DNA from: Gossypium raimondii
Lineage: Eukaryota > Streptophyta > Magnoliopsida > Malvales > Malvaceae
NCBI RefSeq assembly: GCF_025698545.1
Contig: NC_068577.1
Span: 44,471,250-44,535,249, forward strand
DNA length: 64,000 nucleotides
Direction: 5' to 3'
The notes under the pieces are model-generated. The model was given only the letters and a program-made list of their open reading frames with translations. It was not told where the DNA came from and did not search any database. Positions 56,134-64,000 of this stretch are shown piece by piece. Made by a program: the position numbers and the translations under genes. Position 1 is the stretch's first letter. The number at the start of each line of letters is the position of its first letter.

Positions 56134-56788
56134 TGATGTCGGGGTGTGGAACGACGGAAATGTGCAAGTGTAGACAATCGCAACAAGTAATAAAGTGACA
56201 AGTAAATGTCGAGTTATCGTACCCACAAGAATGTGAAAAGAATTATTTATGAATGCAATTTTAAAAACACTTTGGTAAAGAAAAATATTTTGATTTCAGG
56301 AGGTGATTAAAAACTAGGATTTTAACTAAGTAAAATAAATAAAAATAAAATAAAAGTTCCAATGCATGATTTCAAAAGATGATTTTAATCAAGATGACAT
56401 AATTGTGCTAGCTTAATTACATTTCTTAACTTAGAATTATTAAACTCATGTTTATGTTGTTACGAATAAATTCAAGGCAACTCGGTAATTTGCTTATGAA
56501 CATACTTACCTACCAAAATCTATTTATCTCTTGACTATATCTCTATGACAATTCAACCGATTAAACAAATTTTAATAAGCAAATGTGTTAATGCACATAC
56601 ATACTTATGAAATTGAAATAATCTCTTGTACATATCTCTATGTCAATTTAAACAATTAATTCAATCTCATAAGCACATAAAATATCACATGAGGTAACAG
56701 TATATTTCTACCTTGAAATAGTTTAATCACAATAATCTTGCAAGTTATGCAAGGCTAATGTATCGCTAGATACCGTTGCTAATTTAAC

Positions 56789-59561
56789 TGTAACTCCCCA
56801 AAATTCTTATTTTTGTTATAGTGAAAATGTGACACAATTGTGTATTGGCATTTGTGGTTAAGTGCTTTGGGTGAGTCTAGGAGGTCTTGAGTTCAAGCTT
56901 TGACTTTGGCAAATTTTAGTATTTTTCTGACTTAACCCCTATTTCTGGCTAGTAGGCTTTTAATTAAAAGTTTGTAAGTACTTATTAGAATGGGCTTGTT
57001 GGTTTGGTGGTTAAGGGGAGTGTTGGTCAGTAGAAGGTTAGAAGTTCGAATCCCCTTGCGTGAGTATAAGGACAAATATATATTTTTTAGTTGCAGAGTT
57101 TGGTTTGCATTGGAAATCTGAGTAGTGGGAGTTTGGTAGAGAGAATTTAGGGGAGTGGATTTTGGGGTTATCAGATTTTCTGAGCATTATCGTTTCTTTT
57201 TTGTAAAATTTTGATTTTCCCAAAAGTCCTCACCTTTCTGACACCATCTCTTCTCCCTTTCTTCTTCACCTTTTGTTTTTCTGTTGTCAAACCCGAATTT
57301 TTTTCTTCTTCTTTCCATTATTCTTTCTATTTCCGTCTCTTTTGTTGGCTACCACACCTTCGTTCCGTTGGGTCAATTTTCGTCGCACGTTCTGGTAAGT
57401 AGAGTTTTTGCTCTATTTAACTTACAATTTTTTTCCAACTTTGATTCCGGGGTTTGTGGCGTTTGGCAGCAGCATCTCACGTGGATTAGGGGTCTCATCG
57501 TGCTGTTGCGTAACCAACTATTTTGAGGTGCTGGGGTAAGCTTTTCATCGCTTAAGGGGTGCGTTTCTTGTTTCGAATTTAGTTTTAGTTTGATCGATTA
57601 AGTGATAAATTGAGTGAAATTGGTCAATTATAGGGTTTGGAGTGCTTAGGGATCGTTGTAGCATCAATCAATACCAGGTGTGTACCCGAAACACAAAAAT
57701 AATGGATTCGGTGAAAAGCCGATATTGCCTGCTGTTTGGACAACAACAGTGGGCTAATTTTAAAAAAATCACCATAAATCGTGAGAATCGAGAGAGGGTG
57801 AAAAAAACAAGGGATTAAATATATTTGAGTTTAGTTTCTCATAGAAGAAAAGAAGTAAGCAAAATAATTTCATATTATGAGATAATGGAATTTTAGTGAG
57901 ACAGGGTCAGAATGATTTCGAAATCCCCTGTCCTGACTTCCAAAAATTATTAAAAATTGTATAAAAATAATTATGGGTTATATTTTATATTTTTAAAATT
58001 CTGAATGAGTCTATTTTCAAGATATACATCGTCCAAAATCTGTACCAGAAGATAATTAATTTTTAGTGCAGAAAGATCGAAACTGCTAGACAGCAGAGTA
58101 GGGGAAACTTTAAAGAATAAACTGTACTTATTGGATAAAACAAAAATTCTAAAAATTTTATGGTAAGAAGAGATGTGAGTCTAGCTTCAGGGAAAATTTG
58201 CAGACCTTAATTTGGAATTCTGTAGCTTAAGATACAAATAATTTAGTAACAGTGACTCAAGTAGACAGCTTGAAGGATTATAAGTAAATAGTGGAAACAC
58301 ATATGATTAATTATCTAGCATGGGTTACACTAAAATGGATCACGAGGCCAAGGCCAATTTGGGCCATGTGGGCCACAGGGGCGTGTGGGCCCACACAGGC
58401 GAACTTCTTGGGCTCGTAGGCTCATTTTCACTGTTTGACTGATAAGGTTACACGGGTCGCCCAAGTCGACTGTGAACCTACTGTAGGGACGGTAAGTTTA
58501 CCTAGACCCCTAATTGACTGAAATGACTGTATGACTGATATGATTAAGCCTGATGATGTCCCAATGATTTGATACTGTATGCTCTATTTACATGCATGAT
58601 ATTATGTTACAGCATGTCATATCTGTATATTGCATTACATTGGGTTGGGGAATTATACTGTTCGGAGGAAGTGTACTGAAAGGTCTCGAGCCTATGTTAC
58701 TGGCAGCTCTGCTGTGAACTACTGTTTAATGCCGCATTCGGTTCTCTTTGGAGTGTAGGGATGGGTGGATTGATTATATCCTCACATGGAGTGTAGGGTT
58801 GGACGGAGTTGGAGTGTAGAGGCTGGATGGGTAGGATTTGAAACTGTATATCTGTTACTGCACTGAATATTGATACTATAATGGGCCAAGGCCCAAATGC
58901 ATGACTGCTTCTGTATTGTAATGGGCTAAGGCCCTATTTGAAACTGAAACTGTACTAAAATGGGCTTAGGCCCAGTTTACGATTGCCTTTTGACTGTTTG
59001 CTTTATATGGGATTACACACTGAGTTTTCGTAAACTCATCCTTCTGATTTGACTGTACAAGTAATCCCCAGACATAGGCGGATTGGTGCGACGGAGGACT
59101 CAGCGGTGGCCACACGACCTATTTAGTTCCACTTAGTAATTAATTATAATTGTAATTATAATTTTATTTTGGGGTATTTTACTGCAATAATGGCCTCTTT
59201 GGGTTTTTATTTTTAATTTGGGGTTTTTATTATTTTGATTTACAACTGCTAGTAGTAGGGATAATCGAGTTTTCAAAACGGATCAAACATTTTAGCAAAA
59301 TTCGCACAAACATGCAAACTGTTTTGAAAAGCTTCCGCAATAAGAGACATTTTGAAAATTAATAACGTTTTGAAAGAGAATAACTTTTGAATATGAATCA
59401 CGTTGAAATTGATCGACACGTCTTGGAATTAAGCATAAGAGAGTGTAAAGAGGTGGTAAAGATAAGAGGTTTTTGACGACAACTCGTTTTTTTCAAAAAA
59501 CACTACCATGTGACACCGCCAGATTCGGCCATAACGCCTAGGCCGAGTTGGGGGTGTTACA
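56789..59561 (+). mobile_element. LTR-like element (TGTAACTCC...TGTTACA), probable solo LTR
   Basis: It starts TGTAACTCCCC and ends GGGGGTGTTACA, 2773 bp. Flanks TTAAC (56784-56788) and TTAAA (59562-59566) agree at four of five bases. Inside are GGGCGTGTGGGCCCACAC (about 58380) and a block at 58680-59000 with repeated GGAGTGTAG and GGGC(T/C)(A/T)AGGCCC motifs. No retroviral-type frames. Two tRNA-like stretches lie in the first 300 bp. Confidence 0.75.
56845..57055 (+). other. Two tRNA-like (A-box/B-box) stretches inside the LTR-like element
   Basis: About 56850-56905 (TGTGGTTAAGTGCTTTGG ... TTGAGTTCAAGC) and about 57000-57055 (GGTTTGGTGGTTAAGG ... AGAAGTTCGAATCCCC) each have polymerase III-like boxes. 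The second B-box is perfect. They may be SINE heads or part of the element itself. No cloverleaf is evident. Confidence 0.4.
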
Positions 59562-59994
59562 TTAAACCTCAGCTACCTTAGATGATTAAACATGTACTGA
59601 TTAAGTATCGTGTCAATTAATTATAATTTCAACCCGTTTAAAAAATTAATTCATTACTTACCTTACAATTGTAATGCAAGAATAACTTAGTCATGGTTTT
59701 ACTTAATCAAACATCTTACAGAGGCTTGTAACAACACAAACACAATTTTAATAACTCATGTAGACGAAATGCAATCAGCCTAACACGAATTAAATTTAAG
59801 CCATATTAATTAAATTAAACAAATCAACATCACAAATGTTCATAGACATGTTCATAACAACAGCAATAAAATTAAAATGATAAGGATAAGGAACAAGAAT
59901 CAAATCCGGTGTTTCTCTGAGGCTTGACTAGCTTACTCCGCTCCTCTTTCTCCGCTTGTTCTTGTTGAACCGAGGCTTCCACGAACGCTTGAAT

Positions 59995-62900
59995 TGTAAT
60001 AGCCCGATTTTCAGTGGTGTCAGAAACAGTGGTTCGAGATCACCAAATCCGACGAGTAAGCTCATAAATTTTATTATTTAATATTTACGAGTCAAATATG
60101 GTTTTAAAAAGATTTTTGAATTAATAATTTATTTCTTATAATGAATTATTAGGTTCGAATGATAACACCTTAATTCAAGTGGTTTTAGAAAATGAGGTAA
60201 CGAGACCTCGTTTCTATAAACCGAGCTGTAAATATTTTTATAAATATTTACAAAGTGTCATTAAGGTAGTATTAAAGTTTCGTTGAAAAATTTTAATGTT
60301 TTGACAGTTAATTAATTAAAAGGACTAAATTAAAAAGGTGCAAAACTTGCTAATTATAATAATAAAGTTACTAAATGGCTTGATTAATAAATAAGGAGGG
60401 ACTTAAGCGATAAATATGCCTAAATTAATGGATGAGGTGGCATATGAATAAAAAATAATAAAATAAAAAGAAACAATGGCAAAATTGTAATTATAGTGAA
60501 ATTAAATAAGACAAATTGAAATTTAAAAGCATTCTAGGCTTTTCTTCTCCAAGAGAAGGGGGAGAGCTCAAGCTGGTTTTCATATTTTTGCTACAGGTAA
60601 GTTAAATTTAGCTCCGTTTTCAATAATCTTTATGTTTTTGAGGTTGTTAAAATTAAGTCCAACTAAACCTTACCTTTGTTTTTGATTTTGTTAAAGATTT
60701 TGGATGTTTCCATTGATGAATATATATGATTCTTGATGTTAAATTATGAATTTGAGATATTATTTGTTAATTAAAAGTATTTTATTAAGTGATTTTGATG
60801 AATTTCCGATTAGGGACTAAATTGTTGAAATGGTAAAAATACAAGAGTTTGTTGTGAATTTATTGAAAAAATGGGTTGTATTGAATGCCATGAATATTTG
60901 GATAGCTTGAATTTTTATTGAAAATGGTTAATTTGCATGTTTTGAGTTCATGGACTAAATTAAATAAAAGTAAAACTTTAGGGAAATTTTGTAGAATATC
61001 AAAATGACCAAATTGCATGAAATGAAATTTTTATTGTCTAAATTAATAAATTTAATGAAATTATTAATTTAGATGAAGATCAGTGGACATTCGAGGAAAA
61101 TGGAAAATTACCAAAATTACCAGGTAAGTTCGTATAAATAAATTTTGTATATTTATATGTTTGAATTGAATGTTGTATTTTTGAATTTGTGTAAATGTCA
61201 TATATATAAAATTTATCATATATCCGATGATGTCTGATAAATATTAAGTCCCGTTTGAATAAATGAAATTCGATGGATACTGGATTCCCGAATTGGTTGT
61301 GGTCCTACATATGTTACGAACACACCACAGCTCGAAAGATCGTCCCGGTATTTGGCCCTCTCGAGCTTCCCGTTATATGGTTCTTGCAAGCTTCCCGTTA
61401 ATAGATCTTCAGAGCATCACGATCGGTTGTGATCCTGCATGTGTTGTGGGCACACCGCAGCTCTTATGAGCGTCCTGTTATGTGGCTCTTTGTGAGCTTC
61501 CCAATTAAAGGGTTTTTGTGAGCTTCCTGATATGGCTCGCTTAAACTTCTCAATATATGGTTATTTGGAGCTTCTCGATTAATGGCTCTTCGGAGCTACC
61601 TGTTATTGGCTCACATGAGCTTCCCGATTATGGCTCTTATGAGCTTTTCGTTATATAGCCCGGATAAACTTCCCATTAATGGCTCACATGAGTTTCCTGT
61701 TATATGGCTCGAGAGAGGGCTTCCCGATTATGTGCTCAAATGAGCACCCCCAAATATGAATTGATAGATTTCAGATTCGTACATTTCATGTGTACTACCT
61801 TTGTATCCATCGATATTTTAAATGATTCAATGGGTAAAGTTTTGATATGAGATAACATGAGCTCGAAATGAATTACCGGTATATACCTGAAATACATGGA
61901 AATGATATTTATTTGATATATTGAAACATGACATGAAAAATACATGTATGTGAAACTTGCCTGATAATTATGTATATTCATGATTATGAACTGTTATCGG
62001 AATAAATATACATGAAATTCATGAAAATGATGATACATGAAATATTGATATAATGAAATGAATGATATATGTTTATAAAGAAACGACAAGAGAATGATAT
62101 GTCGAGACAAGTAATAAACTCAAGTGTGACATGTCGAGAAAATAAGTTTATCAATATTGAATTTATATGTAATATGTGCAAGTACGCTAACCAGTGTTGT
62201 CGCTTGATGCTTAGGCAAGTGCCAAGCTATTGGTTGAATGGAAATATGATTATTTATATGATGCATTGAATTGGTAAGTATTTAAGTGAAAATATGCTAG
62301 TGCTCATGAAAAAGTGGTAAGATTTAAATTATGCAATTTCTTATGAAATGACTTATCATGTGATCAATTCAAAAAAGGCTTTGGTTAAATGATATGTTTA
62401 TGACTTGCGTGTCATGCATATGGAATAACCGTGTAAAGTAAAGAAATGCAAATGAAAATAAAGAAATTTGGAAGAGTTAAAGTTATATAAAATCCTACTA
62501 AGCTTGGGATAATATGTATAAGTGATATTGTGGATTTATTCACCTTGTGAATTGATGAATATAGCTTCATGAGTATTGTGGTATCAATATTGGGTTATTC
62601 TTGATATGTATAGATTTCATATTTGAAATGAACTAATATGATTAAAGACTACACGAGCTTACTAAACATTCATTGCTTACGTATTTGTTTTTATTTACCG
62701 TATAGATTATCGTAAGCTCGAACGGGTTGGAAGCTTGTCAGAGTTTTATCACACTATCCATTGGTTCTATCGATAATTTTGGATGATTTGATTTTGGTTA
62801 TAATGGGATGTATAAGTTAATTTAGCCAATGTTGGCTCATTAATGTTTTGTTATATTTAGCCATAGGAATGGCTTGTGATGAACATGCTTTGATGTGCAT

Positions 62901-63437
62901 ATAAGAGTCTATATCATGTTAGATGTGAGTGTTTGGTATAGTTGAATGATGATAATCTTATAGATATGTTAATACTTAGTACAATTATGCATATATGTGA
63001 AGTTGGTCAATTTGATAAGTTTGAATACTAGAGTATATGTGATGATAATATATGCATAAAACTTGGATTTAGTTTGATTTGAATGCTACGATATAGGTTG
63101 TTGATGTGTAAAAGTGTTGAGTTAGGTTGATGACAAATGGGGTGAGAAATGTGGCTTGAAAATGACCTATTTTAGTCCACACGGGTAGAGACACAGACGT
63201 GTGTCCCCTGCACCTAGGAAAAAAATTAAAATTTTGCAAAAAATTCTCTGAGTACTCGGTTTAGTCCTGACTTGTTTCTAATGCATGTTTTGGGTCTTAA
63301 GGACTTATATAAGGGACTTTATGAATAATATATTGACATGAATGTTAAATAATATGAAATGTCTGTATTTAATCTGTTTATTCCTGTAATGCTTTGTAAC
63401 CCTATTCTGGCAATGGATACAGGTTAGGGGTGTTACA
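59995..63437 (+). mobile_element. LTR-like element (TGTAATAG...TGTTACA), 3.4 kb, perfect 5-bp TSD
   Basis: It starts TGTAATAGCCCG, ends GGGGTGTTACA and is flanked by TGAAT at 59990-59994 and 63438-63442. At 61290-61740 a block of about ten degenerate units reading GGCTC...GAGCTTCCCG(A/T)TTA lies in tandem. No gag-pol frames. Same family as 5724, 20776 and 56789. Confidence 0.82.
61380..61740 (+). repeat. Degenerate short tandem repeat (TGAGCTTCCCGATTATGGCTC type)
   Basis: About ten imperfect copies of a 25-35-base unit built on GAGCTTCC(C/T)(G/A)(A/T)TTA and ATGGCTC. It is part of the LTR-like element. Confidence 0.75.
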
Positions 63438-64000
63438 TGAATGTTGTTCCAAATGGTGGTTGAAGGACTCTTTTTCAAGAGGTGAAATCGACAAAGGAAT
63501 AGGGGAAGAAAATAAAGAACAATGGAAGCGAATGAAGAGAGAAAAGTGAGAGAGAAGTGAAAAAATGAATGAGTTTTGAGATATGTTTAAAGTGAGAAAC
63601 CAAGGGGGTATTTATAGGTTGAGAAGGCTGCTAAAAATAGCAAAAATTAGCAGCCAAAGACTCCCCCCACAGCCGGCCACACATGTGGCATGTTTGAAGA
63701 TTTTAAACATTCTATTTTTAGGTAGGGGCAAATCTTGAAAGGCATGAATAGTGGAGGGGTTTGAACGCAAACTGAAGGAGTCTTCAAGGGCAATTTTGCA
63801 AGCCAAATAATCAGCCAAGCAAGCTGATTAGGTCAGCATGTGGGACGGTTTTGGGCTGCCCAGTGCTCGGTTGGATCGGTTTTCTCAATTCAGCTCAACT
63901 GGACTTCTTTTCATAATTAATTAATAATAGTTTATTTAACCTAAATTAAATTGGATTAAAATTAAAATTAATTATTTTATGAATTAATACACATAATTTG

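Larger units (their letters stand above)
56134..64000 (-). mobile_element. Tat-like LTR, minus orientation, interrupted twice; right end beyond the window
   Basis: Own sequence is 56134-56788, 59562-59994 and 63438-64000. On the minus strand it ends ...CCCCGACATCA, like the solo LTRs at 16953 and 37513. It has a TATA box (CTATAAATACCC, about 63612) and a GTACCCACAAG-type motif near 56220 seen in such LTRs. No coding frames. Two TGTAA...TTACA elements are inserted. Whether it is a solo LTR or the end of a full element cannot be seen. Confidence 0.6.

Noticed and set aside
57000..57055. A functional tRNA gene
   Set aside because: The B-box is good, but acceptor and anticodon stems do not form and it lies inside a repeat.
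1..64000. CRISPR arrays, bacterial operons or phage genes
   Set aside because: Nothing of the kind; introns, LTRs and plant proteins show nuclear plant DNA.

Overview
This is plant nuclear DNA. Introns have GT/AG borders, genes are sparse in AT-rich sequence, and retrotransposons cover much of the window. The repeat families (hairpins of the GCGGCG...CGCCGC type, TGTAA...TTACA LTR-like elements, chromoviral Gypsy, Copia, LINEs) and the protein sequences fit a Malvaceae dicot, most likely cotton (Gossypium). That assignment is an inference from remembered sequence style; no search was run.

Four genes look intact, and their exon phases all close. They are a three-exon SUMO gene (2592-3580, +), a seven-exon GDP-L-galactose phosphorylase (VTC2/GGP, 11060-13024, -), a five-exon acid phosphatase/vanadium haloperoxidase-related (DUF212) membrane protein (28644-30418, +) and a five-exon secreted GDSL esterase/lipase (31002-32641, -). 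The GGP gene commits carbon to ascorbate synthesis. It keeps the non-AUG (ACG) upstream reading frame in its leader (13163-13333), which in this family mediates ascorbate feedback on translation.

Layout: 1-2312 holds GCGGCG hairpin repeats, degenerate CCCTAAA-like DNA and a LINE tail. SUMO follows. 4281-10243 looks like a Mutator-type element carrying exon-like pieces and a 2.6-kb LTR-like insertion. VTC2 and its leader come next, then two Mutator-type MITEs. 16.6-23.5 kb is a decayed Copia element split by a 1.3-kb solo LTR, followed by another TGTAA...TTACA element. 24.1-26.1 kb is a LINE ORF1 remnant. The DUF212 and GDSL genes converge at 28.6-32.7 kb. 32.9-47.4 kb is a nest of transposons: a chromovirus inside a solo LTR, inside a Copia element, inside a LINE. 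48.1-52.0 kb carries a captured fragment of a TIC236/EMB2410-like gene. 52.0-56.1 kb is AT-rich with a SINE, a dispersed repeat and a triplicated 297-bp repeat. 56.1-64.0 kb is a Tat-like LTR that received two more TGTAA...TTACA elements.

The nesting is supported by target-site duplications and, at three junctions, by reading frames that close when the inserted element is removed. No tRNA or rRNA gene, CRISPR array or bacterial-type operon was seen.
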